64,000 nt of DNA. Origin: Xylanimicrobium pachnodae JCM 13526 = NBRC 107786. GTDB lineage: Bacteria > Actinomycetota > Actinomycetes > Actinomycetales > Cellulomonadaceae. The translations under genes were made by a program, and so were the position numbers. A model generated the notes under the pieces. That model saw nothing but the letters and a program-made list of their open reading frames with translations, did not search any database and was not told where the DNA came from. The stretch is taken from assembly GCA_001592145.1 (NCBI GenBank), contig BCWJ01000013.1, positions 1 through 64,000 of the forward strand, in the 5' to 3' direction. Shown here one piece after another: positions 25,822 to 35,327 of this stretch. Each line of letters begins with the position of its first letter. Position 1 is the first letter of the stretch.

Positions 25822-27519
25822 ATGACTGGCGGGAGCGTTCCAAGTTCTGAGGCGCCGGCCACGATGCCGCGGTTCTCGATCGTCACGCCCGTGTATGACC
25901 CCGACGTCGCCGTGCTGCGCGAGACGATCGCGTCGGTGCGGGCCCAGACGTTCCCCGGCTGGGAGTGGATCCTGGTCGACGATGCGTCGCCTGGCCCAGG
26001 CGTGCTCGCGGCGCTGCACGACGCCGCCGCCGCCGACTCCCGGCTCGTCGTCGTCGAGCGATCCACCAACGGCCATATCGTCGCCGCGTCCAACGACGGC
26101 ATCGCCCGGGCCCGCGGCGAGTTCATCGCCCTGCTCGACCACGACGACCTGCTGGAGCCACACGCGCTCGCCGCGATGTCCGCGGCGATCGACGCGACCC
26201 CCGACGCCGACTACCTCTACTCGGACGAGGACAAGGCGGGGCGGTGGGGACGGCGCTACGACACCTTCTGCAAGCCGCCCTGGTCACCCGAGCGCCTGCG
26301 CGGTCAGATGTACACCAGTCACCTCTCGGTGCTGCGCACCGCGACGGTCCGGGAGGTCGGCGGCTTCCGGGAAGGGTTCGACGGCTCACAGGATCACGAC
26401 CTCGTGCTGCGCGTCACCGAGAATGCGCGGCGGATCGTCCACGTGCCCGAGGTGCTCTACCACTGGCGGGCGGTGGCCGGGTCGACAGCGGTGCGGCCCT
26501 CCGCCAAGACCTACGCCTGGGAGGCCGGACGCCGGGCGGTGCAGGAGCATTGCGAGCGCACCGGCATCGTGGCCCGGGTGGACCTGGGTCCGCGACGCGG
26601 CACCTACCGGCTCACCCGGACGGGCACCGTCGACGGCACCGTCTCCGTGATCATCCCCACCGACGGTCGCACAGGGACCAGGCACGGCGGCGAGCGCGCG
26701 CTCGTCGTCGATGCGGTGCGCGCGCTCCTCACCCACGCGGGTGGCATACCGATCGAGGTCGTCGTCGTCCACGACCGCCGGACGCCGCCGTCCGTGCTCG
26801 ACGAGCTGCGCGCGCTCGCCGGGGAGGCCCTGGTCCTGGTGAGTGGGGACGCGTCCGACTCCGCGGCGGCGCGCCGAGATGGCGTGGCGGCGTCGTCGGG
26901 CCGGTACGTGCTCCACCTGGCCGACGACGTCGAGATCGTCTCGGAGGACTTCGTGGCACAGCTCGTGCTGCCTCTCGCCGAGCCCGGCGTCGGCGCCACC
27001 GGCCCGCGGCTGCTGTTCGGCAACGGCACGATCGCCCATGCGGGCATCGGCTACCGGGCCGCCGGGCCGTACCTGCCGCTCCAGGGTGTGCCCGACGACG
27101 AGGCCGGTCCGTTCGTCGCACTCCAGGTCAACCGCGAGGTCACCGCCGTCACGGGCTCGTGCCTGGCCCTCACCCGCGAGACGTGGGATGCCGTCGGCGG
27201 GGCCACGGAGACGCCTCCGGGCCTGTGGCAGGACGTCGACCTCGGCCTCTCCGTCGCGCGGCTGGGCCTGCGCACCGTGTGGATCGCCCACGCCCGGGCG
27301 CTCTGGGCGGCGACGCCGGAACGCGTGCCCCAGGGGCGCGAGGGGGGCCTCCTGACCGCACGGTGGGGCGCCGCGGGGCCCACCGATACCTGGCTCCCGG
27401 ACGGACCGGCCGGCCCCGCCTGGAAACGGACGGCGGTGGCACTGCGGCGGCGCGCGCCTCGCTGGCTCGCCCGGGCCCTCGACCGTGCCCGGGGCCGCGG
27501 CGTCACCCGCAGGCGGTGA
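25822..27519 (+). CDS. GT2 glycosyltransferase with two GT2-like domains
   Basis: A protein of about 565 residues. Domain 1 (about 15-260) has FSIVTPVYDPD, VDDASPGPG, LLDHDDLLEPHAL (metal site) and GSQDHDLVLRVTE. Domain 2 (about 285-540) begins VSVIIPTDGRT and ends with GLWQDVDLGLSVARLGLR. This tandem type is common for transferases making repeating wall polymers. The start is uncertain between ATG 25822 and ATG 25864; neither has a strong ribosome site. It is divergent from the bifunctional GT and overlaps the convergent DUF6541 gene by 17 nt at its end. Confidence 0.82.
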   Translation: MTGGSVPSSEAPATMPRFSIVTPVYDPDVAVLRETIASVRAQTFPGWEWILVDDASPGPGVLAALHDAAAADSRLVVVERSTNGHIVAASNDGIARARGEFIALLDHDDLLEPHALAAMSAAIDATPDADYLYSDEDKAGRWGRRYDTFCKPPWSPERLRGQMYTSHLSVLRTATVREVGGFREGFDGSQDHDLVLRVTENARRIVHVPEVLYHWRAVAGSTAVRPSAKTYAWEAGRRAVQEHCERTGIVARVDLGPRRGTYRLTRTGTVDGTVSVIIPTDGRTGTRHGGERALVVDAVRALLTHAGGIPIEVVVVHDRRTPPSVLDELRALAGEALVLVSGDASDSAAARRDGVAASSGRYVLHLADDVEIVSEDFVAQLVLPLAEPGVGATGPRLLFGNGTIAHAGIGYRAAGPYLPLQGVPDDEAGPFVALQVNREVTAVTGSCLALTRETWDAVGGATETPPGLWQDVDLGLSVARLGLRTVWIAHARALWAATPERVPQGREGGLLTARWGAAGPTDTWLPDGPAGPAWKRTAVALRRRAPRWLARALDRARGRGVTRRR

Positions 27520-29524
27520 TGCGGTACACGTCGACGGAGTCGGAGGACGCGACGAGCTCGAACCCGCTCGACACGTCGACGTCGAACAGACCCGGGGCAC
27601 GCGCGATCGACGGGAGCTGCGCCGAGCGATCGTCCCAGAAGTACGTGATGCCGAGCCGACGGACCGCGTCACACACCGCAGGGTCGCTGTGGATCTGGTT
27701 GAACTCGGTGATCACCGTGCGCTGGTCCTCGGACAGGTTGGTGAGCGCGGCCTGCGGGAAGGCCACCCGGACGCCGCCGAGCGCATAGGCGTAGGCCGCC
27801 CCGGTGAAGGGCTCGCCGAGCAGTACCGCGTCGGAGGGCAGCAGGTCACCCATCCGCTCGAGCAGGTGCTGGGTGTCCGGCGTGATGAGTCGCCGCTCCA
27901 CGGGCGGTGAGTAGGTGGCCACGAAGTCGGAGCGGATGTCTCCCAGCCGGGCGCCGTCGGTATGGACCAGCACCGCCCCCAGGCCGGCGGCCGTGACAAC
28001 CGTCGCCGTCGCCGTCCCCACCAGCGTCGACCCCGTCAGCACGGTCCGCAGGGAACCGAACCGACCCGGGATCACGAGGCGCACCGCCATCATGACGGCG
28101 CGGGCCACCACGGAGAACCCCAGCGCCACGATCGGTGCCGCCGCCACGGGGTAGAACGCCGAGATGCGCAGGGAGTCGGTGTACCAGAGCCCGGCGATAT
28201 CGCGCAGCGGCGTTCCCTCCGGACCCGCTGCGGCCACGAACAGGGCGATCGTCGCCGCGAGCGCCACCACGAGCCACTGACCGGCGCGCAGGGCGAACGC
28301 CGCGACGATCCCCACGATCAGGAGCAGCACGAGCGGCCACATCTGGCGCGGCATCCCCTCCGGGGCGAAGCCCCGCAGCGCGTACCGCAACGCTGCGTCC
28401 GCCGGCATGCGCTCGTCACGCGGGAACCCGCGCACGGAGTTGAACAGGTCGGACTGCCACGCGAGCGCCCCGAGGAGAACGACGAGCGCTGCGCCGGCCA
28501 GTCCCGGCACGAGGATCCTGATCACGGCGGCGCGACCACGAGCGCGGGCGCGCCCGACGGCGCAGAGGAAGACCACCGCTAGGGCGGGCACCGCGAAGAC
28601 CGCGAGCGTGGCGACGGCGCTGCCGTGCATGATGACGGTGCCTGCGGCGCCCAGGACGGCGACGACCACGAGGGGGACGGACCAGCGCCCCGAGGTCGGC
28701 TCGGGCCGCACCGCTGCCCACGCGACAGCAAGGACGCCCGGGACCATGGCGAGCGCGGCTCCCCAGGGCCACTGCGCGTGCGTGCCGAAGGACGGGTTCG
28801 GGTAGACGCCGAACAGGGCCGCCACCACGGGGGCGATCAGTGCCGCCTCCGGGCGCGACGGGAACACCTCACGGGTCAGCGCGGCGATGCCCAGCGACCA
28901 CACCGCCAGGAACACGAAGGTGGAGGCGTTGGCGGCGGGCGAGATCGCCGCGGACCACGGGGCGATCGCGACCATCGAGTGCCACACCGCGGGGTAGAAG
29001 GCAGAGGCGCGCGTCGCGCCGTACAGCCCGATCAAACCGTCGAAGCTCGAGGCGTTTCCCGTGTCACGGATACTGCGGATCGCGTTGAGGTGGAACATAG
29101 CGTCGTGCGAGTCGAAGCCCTGGCGCAGCGCAGCCGGATCGACCATGGCGGCGGCGACGATGCCGATGAGCAGGGCCCCGCCGAGCGCTCCCCCCACCCA
29201 CACCCACGCGTCGCTGCCCGGTCCGCGCGACGGGCGGTGCACCGCGATGCCTCGCCGTGCCAGCGCACGTCCCGCGAGCCAGCAGCCCGCCCACAGGGCC
29301 GCGACGAGCACGCCAACCCACGGCAGGCTCCAGCGCAGCCCCACGACGTCGAAGACGACGGCCGCGACCCCGTACACCCCGCTGATCACCGCGGGCGCGA
29401 CGGTCCACACCAGCGGACCGCGCATCCCGACGAGGTACAGCGCCACCGCCCCTGGCAGGACGATCACGGCGACGAGCCCCACCAGGGTAGGGATCAGTTC
29501 GAGCCAGGGCGTGGACACGTGCAC
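27503..29524 (-). CDS. DUF6541 polytopic membrane protein (copy 1)
   Basis: A 673-residue protein with about 13 hydrophobic segments, and a soluble extracytoplasmic tail of about 150 residues ending in a DVYRITACG-like strand. FDSHDAMFHLNAIRSIRDTG in an outer loop carries an acidic/His cluster as in GT-C enzymes. Resembles DUF6541, known from actinobacterial wall polysaccharide loci; activity unproven. GTG start with GAGAAGG 5 nt upstream. Copy 2 lies on the other side of the GT2/Wzm/Wzt genes with the same layout and the HLNA-R motif. Confidence 0.78.
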   Translation of the reverse strand: MHVSTPWLELIPTLVGLVAVIVLPGAVALYLVGMRGPLVWTVAPAVISGVYGVAAVVFDVVGLRWSLPWVGVLVAALWAGCWLAGRALARRGIAVHRPSRGPGSDAWVWVGGALGGALLIGIVAAAMVDPAALRQGFDSHDAMFHLNAIRSIRDTGNASSFDGLIGLYGATRASAFYPAVWHSMVAIAPWSAAISPAANASTFVFLAVWSLGIAALTREVFPSRPEAALIAPVVAALFGVYPNPSFGTHAQWPWGAALAMVPGVLAVAWAAVRPEPTSGRWSVPLVVVAVLGAAGTVIMHGSAVATLAVFAVPALAVVFLCAVGRARARGRAAVIRILVPGLAGAALVVLLGALAWQSDLFNSVRGFPRDERMPADAALRYALRGFAPEGMPRQMWPLVLLLIVGIVAAFALRAGQWLVVALAATIALFVAAAGPEGTPLRDIAGLWYTDSLRISAFYPVAAAPIVALGFSVVARAVMMAVRLVIPGRFGSLRTVLTGSTLVGTATATVVTAAGLGAVLVHTDGARLGDIRSDFVATYSPPVERRLITPDTQHLLERMGDLLPSDAVLLGEPFTGAAYAYALGGVRVAFPQAALTNLSEDQRTVITEFNQIHSDPAVCDAVRRLGITYFWDDRSAQLPSIARAPGLFDVDVSSGFELVASSDSVDVYRITACG

Positions 29525-29657
29525 CTTCTCTCAGGGTGGATGGCCAGGCGGGAGGGGCCGCGCTGTGTAGGCTCAAAATAGCCGTGCGTCCTGATGTCGG
29601 AGCACGGATGGAGCCGCGTGCCCGATGCCGTGCCGCGACAAGTCTGGGAGGACACCG

Positions 29658-30878
29658 GTGACCGATCCCCTCGTGAGCGTCTGTATCGGCGTTCACAACG
29701 GCGAGCGCTACATCGCCGAGACCCTGAGCTCCGCGCTGGCACAGACCTACGGCAACCTTCAGATCATCGTCGTGGACGACGCCTCGACCGACGGCACGCT
29801 CGACGTGGTGAAGTCGTTCGACGACCCGCGCATCGAGATCCACACCCTGGACACCAACCGGCACATGTGCTTCGCGTTCAACGAGGCGTTGCGGCATGCG
29901 CGCGGCGAGTACATCGCGCACCTGGACGCGGACGACGTCTGGTATCCGCAGAAGACGGCCCGGCAGGTGGCGTACCTCGAGTCGCACCCGGACGTCGGCG
30001 CATGCTTCGCGTGGCCCCACATCATCGACGACCAGGGCAGGAACACGACCTACGAGGACGCGGGTCGCGCGGGTGTCACCACCTTCCACGTGCCGAACCG
30101 GTCGCACGCCCGGTGGGTGCGCGAACTGCTCGACCACGGCAACCGGTTCTGCCACCCGTCCGCGATGGTGCGGGCGAACGTGCAGCGCGACGTCGGCGAG
30201 TACGCCTACGGCATCCTCCAGCTCCAGGACTTCGACCTGTGGACACGCGTACTGACCCGCCATCCGGTGCACCTGATCGCCGAACCCCTCATGGCCTACC
30301 GGATCCTGGGGTCCGGGGCCAACGCCTCGACGCTCGACGGCCCCGCCCGCAACAGGCACGACGCCGAGCTCGCGGACATCGCGTACCGGTTCGTCAACGG
30401 CCTCCCTGCCGATCTCTTCGCGGAAGCCTTCGCGGACCGGCTGCGGCTCACGGGTGAGCACACGGCCGACGAATGGGAGTGCGAGAAGGCGTTCGTCCTG
30501 CTGCGTGGGCTCTTCACGCTGCAGTCCAACCCCGTGCTGGGCCTGCGCAAACTCCACGAGCTGACCCGCGAGAGGCGCTTCGTCGACCTGCTGGAGCGGC
30601 GTTTCGGCTTCACGCTGCTCGACCTGTACGCCGTCGGCCGCGCCCCCGTGCTCGCGGACAGCCCCGAGAGCACGCACGAGCTGCACGTCGAGATCCGGCG
30701 CCTGCACAACGAGCTGACGATCCGCGACCAGGAGATCTCGAAGCTCCACGCCGATGCCACCGCGCGGGAGGAGCGGATCGCTGCCGTGGCGCGGCGCCCC
30801 GAGATCAGGGCCGGCACGGCGGTGCGCAACCTGTCGCAATCTGCCGTCCGGCGGATCCGGGGTTCGCTCGGGCGCTAG
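29658..30878 (+). CDS. GT2 glycosyltransferase with C-terminal coiled coil
   Basis: A 406-residue protein. The GT2 domain covers about residues 4-260: VSVCIGVHNGERYIAETL, VDDASTDGT, and the metal motif in AHLDADDVWYP. The C-terminus has a heptad-like helix (about 350-385, EIRRLHNELTIRDQEISKL) that may drive oligomerisation or chain-length control. GTG start with GGGAGG 6 nt upstream; a TAGGCT -10 box at 29568-29573 is a candidate promoter. The Wzm gene begins 11 nt after its stop, which suggests action on the ABC-exported polymer. Confidence 0.85.
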   Translation: MTDPLVSVCIGVHNGERYIAETLSSALAQTYGNLQIIVVDDASTDGTLDVVKSFDDPRIEIHTLDTNRHMCFAFNEALRHARGEYIAHLDADDVWYPQKTARQVAYLESHPDVGACFAWPHIIDDQGRNTTYEDAGRAGVTTFHVPNRSHARWVRELLDHGNRFCHPSAMVRANVQRDVGEYAYGILQLQDFDLWTRVLTRHPVHLIAEPLMAYRILGSGANASTLDGPARNRHDAELADIAYRFVNGLPADLFAEAFADRLRLTGEHTADEWECEKAFVLLRGLFTLQSNPVLGLRKLHELTRERRFVDLLERRFGFTLLDLYAVGRAPVLADSPESTHELHVEIRRLHNELTIRDQEISKLHADATAREERIAAVARRPEIRAGTAVRNLSQSAVRRIRGSLGR

Positions 30879-30881
30879 AGT
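30876..30881 (+). promoter_or_regulatory. -10 box TAGAGT, leaderless start of the Wzm gene
   Basis: TAGAGT includes the stop codon of the upstream GT2 gene and ends 8 nt before the ATG at 30890. It suggests the exporter genes can be transcribed on their own. Confidence 0.4.
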
Positions 30882-30889
30882 TTCGGACC

Positions 30890-31819
30890 ATGCCGAACCC
30901 TCACACCGCGCAGCGTGCTGCCTTGCTCGCGGCCGAGCCGATGCGTCCCGCCGGACCCCGCAAAGGCGTGCGCGGCGGCGTCGTCTCGGCGCTGCGCGAC
31001 CTTGCCGCCCACCGCGAGCTGCTGGGCATGCTGGTGCGTCGCGAGATCAAGGCGCGGTACAAGGACTCTGCGCTCGGCATGGTGTGGAGCCTGGGGCGGC
31101 CCCTGGCCATGCTGGGCATCTACTACGTGGTGCTCGGCCAGTTCCTCGGGGCGGCGCGCGGCATCGACGACTTCGCGATCTTCGTCTACACGGGTCTGAC
31201 GGCGTGGGGGTTGTTCTCGGATGCCGTCTCGGCCGGCACGGGATCGATCATCGCCAACGGCGGGCTGGTCAAGAAGGTCTACGTCCCGCGTGAGATGTTC
31301 CCGCTGGCCTCGGTGGGATCGGCACTGTTCAACTTCGGCATCCAGATGGTGGTGCTGATCGTCGCGACGGCAGCACTGGGCCACTTCCCCACCGGAGCTC
31401 GCTGGCTGTACTTCCCGCTCGCGCTGGTCGTGATCCTCGTCTACGCCACGGCCCTGGCCCTGTTCCTCTCGGCAGCCAACGTGTACCTGCGCGACATCTC
31501 CTACCTCATCGAGATCGCGATCATGCTGTTCTTCTGGGTGTCGCCGATCGTGTACCACTGGACCTTCATGGCCACCAACCTCCCCGCGGGGTGGTCGGCC
31601 GGCATGCGCAGCGCGGTCATGGACATCTACCTGGCCAACCCCATCACGCTGGCCATCCTCGGGTTCCAGCGCGCGTTCTGGGTGGCGGGCGACACCCACG
31701 AGCAGATCGCCGACCTGGCGGGACGGCTCGGGATCGTCTTCGCTGTCGGCGTCGCGCTGCTGTGGCTCGCCCAGCGGTACTTCACCCGCAAGCAGGCCGA
31801 CTTCGCGCAGGAGCTGTGA
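30890..31819 (+). CDS. ABC-2 type polysaccharide export permease (Wzm-like)
   Basis: A 309-residue permease with six hydrophobic segments. It has the LLGMLVRREIKARYKDSALGMVW segment before the first span, characteristic of Wzm/TagG/RfbD permeases, and FFWVSPIVYHW in the fifth-helix region. It exports an undecaprenyl-linked polysaccharide together with the ATPase encoded next, whose ATG overlaps this stop by 1 nt. The start at 30890 is favoured by length and the -10 box 8 nt upstream. Confidence 0.9.
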   Translation: MPNPHTAQRAALLAAEPMRPAGPRKGVRGGVVSALRDLAAHRELLGMLVRREIKARYKDSALGMVWSLGRPLAMLGIYYVVLGQFLGAARGIDDFAIFVYTGLTAWGLFSDAVSAGTGSIIANGGLVKKVYVPREMFPLASVGSALFNFGIQMVVLIVATAALGHFPTGARWLYFPLALVVILVYATALALFLSAANVYLRDISYLIEIAIMLFFWVSPIVYHWTFMATNLPAGWSAGMRSAVMDIYLANPITLAILGFQRAFWVAGDTHEQIADLAGRLGIVFAVGVALLWLAQRYFTRKQADFAQEL

Positions 31820-33039
31820 TGACCAACGTCGTCGAGATCCGGGATCTCTCCAAGCACTTCTCCATCTCGAAGGACAAGTCGCTCAAGGAACGCATCGTCA
31901 ACTTCGGGCGCGGCAAGGCGTTCCGCGAGGAGTTCTGGGCGCTGCGCGACGTATCGCTCGACATCGCCTCGGGCACCACCGTCGGTCTGGTGGGCCCGAA
32001 CGGGTCCGGCAAGTCGACGCTCCTGAAGATGATCGGCGGCATCCTCCAGCCCGATACGGGCACGGTGGACATCCGTGGGCGGCTCGCCGCCCTGCTCGAA
32101 CTGGGGGCCGGTTTCCACCCCGACCTGACGGGCCGCGAGAACGTCTTCCTCAACGCCGCGATCCTGGGTCTCTCGCGCGCCGAGACCGAGAAGCACTTCG
32201 ACGCCATCGTCGACTTCTCCGGCATCGAGCGGTTCATCGACACCCAGGTGAAGTTCTACTCCTCGGGCATGTACGTGCGGCTCGCCTTCGCGGTGGCCGT
32301 GCACGTGGACCCCGACATCCTGCTGGTGGACGAGGTGCTCGCCGTGGGCGACCTGCCCTTCCAGCAGAAGTGCATGGACCGCATCCGCCAGCTCCAGCAC
32401 GACGGGCGCACCATCGTGTTCGTCTCCCACTCGCTCGACCAGGTGGCCGAGCTGTGCGACCGCGCCGTCGTCCTGGAGGCGGGCACGGTCATCGCCGACG
32501 ACGTCCCCGCCGACTCCCTGAAGGTGCTCCGCGAGGAGTTCGACCAGCGCCGCGCCGCCGACCTGGAGAAGCAGCTCGCTGCCGCGGCCGCCGCCCGCGC
32601 ACGCCTGGGGGGCGCGGAAGGCGCCGACTGGCCGCGGATCGAGTCCGTCGAGCTCCTGGGGCCCGACGGCGCACCGGTGCGGCAGGTTGGCCCGCAGGCG
32701 GACGTGACCATCGCCGTGACCATCGACGCCCCCCGCCCCACCGACCGGCTCTCCCTGACCGGCGGTATCGCCAACGCGCTCGGCGTCACCGCGTACGCGA
32801 CGAACACCGAGATCCAGCAGGCCTCTCTGCCCACCATCTCCGGGCGCACCCGCATCGACTTCACGCTGGCGGACCTGCGGCTCGTGGAGGGCAACTACTC
32901 GCTGTTCGCGGCCCTCGACGCGCACGACGGCGCCCAGCTCGACCAGCGCCGCGACCAGACGCCGTTCGTCGTCACCGGCGACCACAAGCAGGGCGGGTTC
33001 ACCTGGGCAAGAGCGCAGGTATCGGTGGCGCAAGCCTGA
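31819..33039 (+). CDS. ABC polysaccharide exporter ATPase with carbohydrate-binding C-terminus (Wzt-like)
   Basis: A 406-residue protein. Residues 1-240 are the ATPase: Walker A GPNGSGKS (59-66), signature YSSGMYVRLAFAV, Walker B DILLVDEV, and the switch His in VSHSL. Residues about 265-400 form an extra beta-rich domain (IESVELLGPDG...) typical of Wzt proteins that recognise a terminal modification of the polymer before export. This suggests chain-termination-coupled export. Forms one transporter with the preceding permease. Confidence 0.92.
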   Translation: MTNVVEIRDLSKHFSISKDKSLKERIVNFGRGKAFREEFWALRDVSLDIASGTTVGLVGPNGSGKSTLLKMIGGILQPDTGTVDIRGRLAALLELGAGFHPDLTGRENVFLNAAILGLSRAETEKHFDAIVDFSGIERFIDTQVKFYSSGMYVRLAFAVAVHVDPDILLVDEVLAVGDLPFQQKCMDRIRQLQHDGRTIVFVSHSLDQVAELCDRAVVLEAGTVIADDVPADSLKVLREEFDQRRAADLEKQLAAAAAARARLGGAEGADWPRIESVELLGPDGAPVRQVGPQADVTIAVTIDAPRPTDRLSLTGGIANALGVTAYATNTEIQQASLPTISGRTRIDFTLADLRLVEGNYSLFAALDAHDGAQLDQRRDQTPFVVTGDHKQGGFTWARAQVSVAQA

Positions 33040-33072
33040 GGCGACGCGTGCCGTCGGTGATGGTCGCGCGGG

Positions 33073-35082
33073 TCAGCACACGATCCGGAACAGGCGCGCC
33101 TCCGGCGCGGTCTCGGCAACCAGTTCCAGGTGCGGCCCGGGTGCGAGGCCCTCGAACCCAGCCCACATGGCCGCGTCGAACGACGTGCCGGCGTGCTGCC
33201 CGAAGTCGAGGACGTACCCCAGGCCGATGGCACGCACCGCCGAGCAGACCTCCGGGCGTTCCTCGATCTCGCTGAGGTGCGCGTTGACGAAAGCCAGCTC
33301 CGGCGTCGTCGGGGTGTCGAAGTAGGGCGCGGTCACCGCACGGTCCGCGAGCGCCCACGTGAACGAACCGCCCATCGCGGGGTTCACCGCGATCAGGGAT
33401 CCCTCGGGCGTCAACGCCGGCAGTTCTTCGATCAGGGCACGCTCCGGCGCCGAGAGGAACCGGGACGACTCGTTGTAGACCCGGTGCCCTTCTGCGACCA
33501 CGGTGTCCACACCCGGCGTGCGCAGCCCGAGCGTCACGAACACGCCCGCCAGCAGTCCCACGACGCCGACCATGCGCAGCGCACTCACGGCACCGACGCC
33601 ACCGCGCGCTGATCGACTCACCACGACCCCGGACAGCGCCCCACCTGCGTCCGCCAGCAACCCGGCCCCGACCGGGACGAGCATGATCGCCGTGATCGGC
33701 AGCAGAGCGGCCAGGCGGTACCAGTCACTGAAGAACGGATCGGTGAGGAAGACGCGGAGCCGCCACTCCATGGGCATCCCCGCAGCAGCCACGTAGAGCA
33801 GCACGGGAACTGCCGCGCTGGCCACCACCCACCATCGGCGCGGGCGCAGCACGACGGCCAGCACACCCAGAACCATCAGCGCAAGGACGACGACCTCGAT
33901 GTCGTCACCGCTCGGGCTGAGCGTGAGGCCCGTCCGAACCGCCTCGCGGAGAGCCATGACGGGTGGCCAGCGGCGACCGACCGCCGGCGGGCGTGCCAGA
34001 CGCCAGATGGCGGCGATCAGCACCACCGCACCCAACCCCACGAGCACGGTCGCCGCCGCCCGGACCGCAACGGCAGGCCGCCCGCCCCGTACCAGCGCGC
34101 GCACGTGCTCGCCCGCCGCCGCCAGGATGATCGGAGCGAGCAACGCCGTGGCCACGAGCATGCCCGTGGGCTGGGCGAACACCAGTCCCGAGCACGCCAC
34201 CAGAATCGTCAGGACACGGACTACGGGAGGACCGAACCGCTCGCGCAGGTCTCCCCCTCCGACCCGCCGCTGTGAGTCTGCAGCACCAACCCGCAGGCAT
34301 GCGACGCCCAGCGCCACCACACCGGGCACGAGCGCGGTGGTCAGGAACTGGGCGAGGACGACGCCGACCACGAGGAGCTGGTACGGAAACATGCCGAAGG
34401 CGCTCGCGAGGATCCCCGTGAGCAGGCCGATCCAGGGTCGACGCGGCACCAGGACATGGGCCAGAGCGATACATCCGAGTGGCCACACGACCGCCGCGAC
34501 GACCACGCTCAGCGCGTTGACGGTCTCCGGGATGCCCGTACCGGTGAGCTGCACCACCGCAGCGGCAACCGAGTGGAAGCCGAGCGGGTAGAACCTGCTG
34601 CCGAAGACCTCGTACAGACCCAGCGACGAGGCCTCCCCCGAGGCCAGGATGTATCGGACCGCGTTGAGGTGGAACTGCACGTCCCACGTCTGGCTGATGG
34701 CGGCCGGAACCGCGAGCATGCGCAGCACGTGCCCGCCGACGAGCACGCCCGCCACGAGGGCACCAGCAGCCGCCCAGGCCCACTGCCGGCCGTCCGTGCG
34801 CTCACCGAGGCGCGGCGCCCGCATCAGCCTGCGCACCACCCAGGCGACCAGAGCGACCAGGGCAGTGAACCCGCACAACGAGAAGAGCGACCAGGGCACC
34901 CCGACGCGCGCCAGCACCACCCCGCCCACACCCACCAGGCCGAGGGTGATCGCAGGGGCGACGGCCGCCGTCACCAGGTTGACCCGCATCACGGTGGCCA
35001 GGACGATCAGACCCGGACCGAACAGGACCAGGATGAACGCGAGCATCGAAGGGATGACGGGTACCCAGTCGCTGAAGGTCAC
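33073..35082 (-). CDS. DUF6541 polytopic membrane protein (copy 2)
   Basis: A 669-residue protein paralogous in layout to copy 1 at 27.5 kb. It has about 13 hydrophobic segments, the outer-loop segment WDVQFHLNAVRYIL, and a C-terminal extracytoplasmic domain ending LFRIVC. GTG start with GGAG 7 nt upstream. Convergent with the Wzt gene (33 nt apart). A GT-C-like transferase or polymer-modifying role is plausible but unproven. The 245 nt upstream of its start contain only a hairpin (separate entry). Confidence 0.78.
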   Translation of the reverse strand: MTFSDWVPVIPSMLAFILVLFGPGLIVLATVMRVNLVTAAVAPAITLGLVGVGGVVLARVGVPWSLFSLCGFTALVALVAWVVRRLMRAPRLGERTDGRQWAWAAAGALVAGVLVGGHVLRMLAVPAAISQTWDVQFHLNAVRYILASGEASSLGLYEVFGSRFYPLGFHSVAAAVVQLTGTGIPETVNALSVVVAAVVWPLGCIALAHVLVPRRPWIGLLTGILASAFGMFPYQLLVVGVVLAQFLTTALVPGVVALGVACLRVGAADSQRRVGGGDLRERFGPPVVRVLTILVACSGLVFAQPTGMLVATALLAPIILAAAGEHVRALVRGGRPAVAVRAAATVLVGLGAVVLIAAIWRLARPPAVGRRWPPVMALREAVRTGLTLSPSGDDIEVVVLALMVLGVLAVVLRPRRWWVVASAAVPVLLYVAAAGMPMEWRLRVFLTDPFFSDWYRLAALLPITAIMLVPVGAGLLADAGGALSGVVVSRSARGGVGAVSALRMVGVVGLLAGVFVTLGLRTPGVDTVVAEGHRVYNESSRFLSAPERALIEELPALTPEGSLIAVNPAMGGSFTWALADRAVTAPYFDTPTTPELAFVNAHLSEIEERPEVCSAVRAIGLGYVLDFGQHAGTSFDAAMWAGFEGLAPGPHLELVAETAPEARLFRIVC

Positions 35083-35174
35083 GTGCGGTCTCCGGGGGAA
35101 GCGGTGTGGCGTGCGCGGTCACCGGTGGACCCCGCGCACTGGCACAGTAGCCGCCGGGACCCCGGTTCGGCTCA

Positions 35175-35201
35175 CCACCGGCCATGGGCGACCGCCGGTG
35201 G
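35175..35201. terminator. Hairpin downstream of the ChW/Ltp gene
   Basis: Perfect 7-bp arms CCACCGG (35175-35181) and CCGGTGG (35195-35201) about 130 nt after the ChW/Ltp stop, with no T-run. A weak terminator candidate in the 245-nt gap, which otherwise shows nothing recognisable. Confidence 0.3.
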
Positions 35202-35327
35202 AGGCCACATTCGTCCGCCACGCCGCGCAACCCCGGACGCTGGTGGGCACAGCACGAGTCAAGTTGCGCTCGGGGATGTTCGGACACCTGCACGAGCAAA
35301 AGAACACCCCCGCCCACACGTCCCGAC

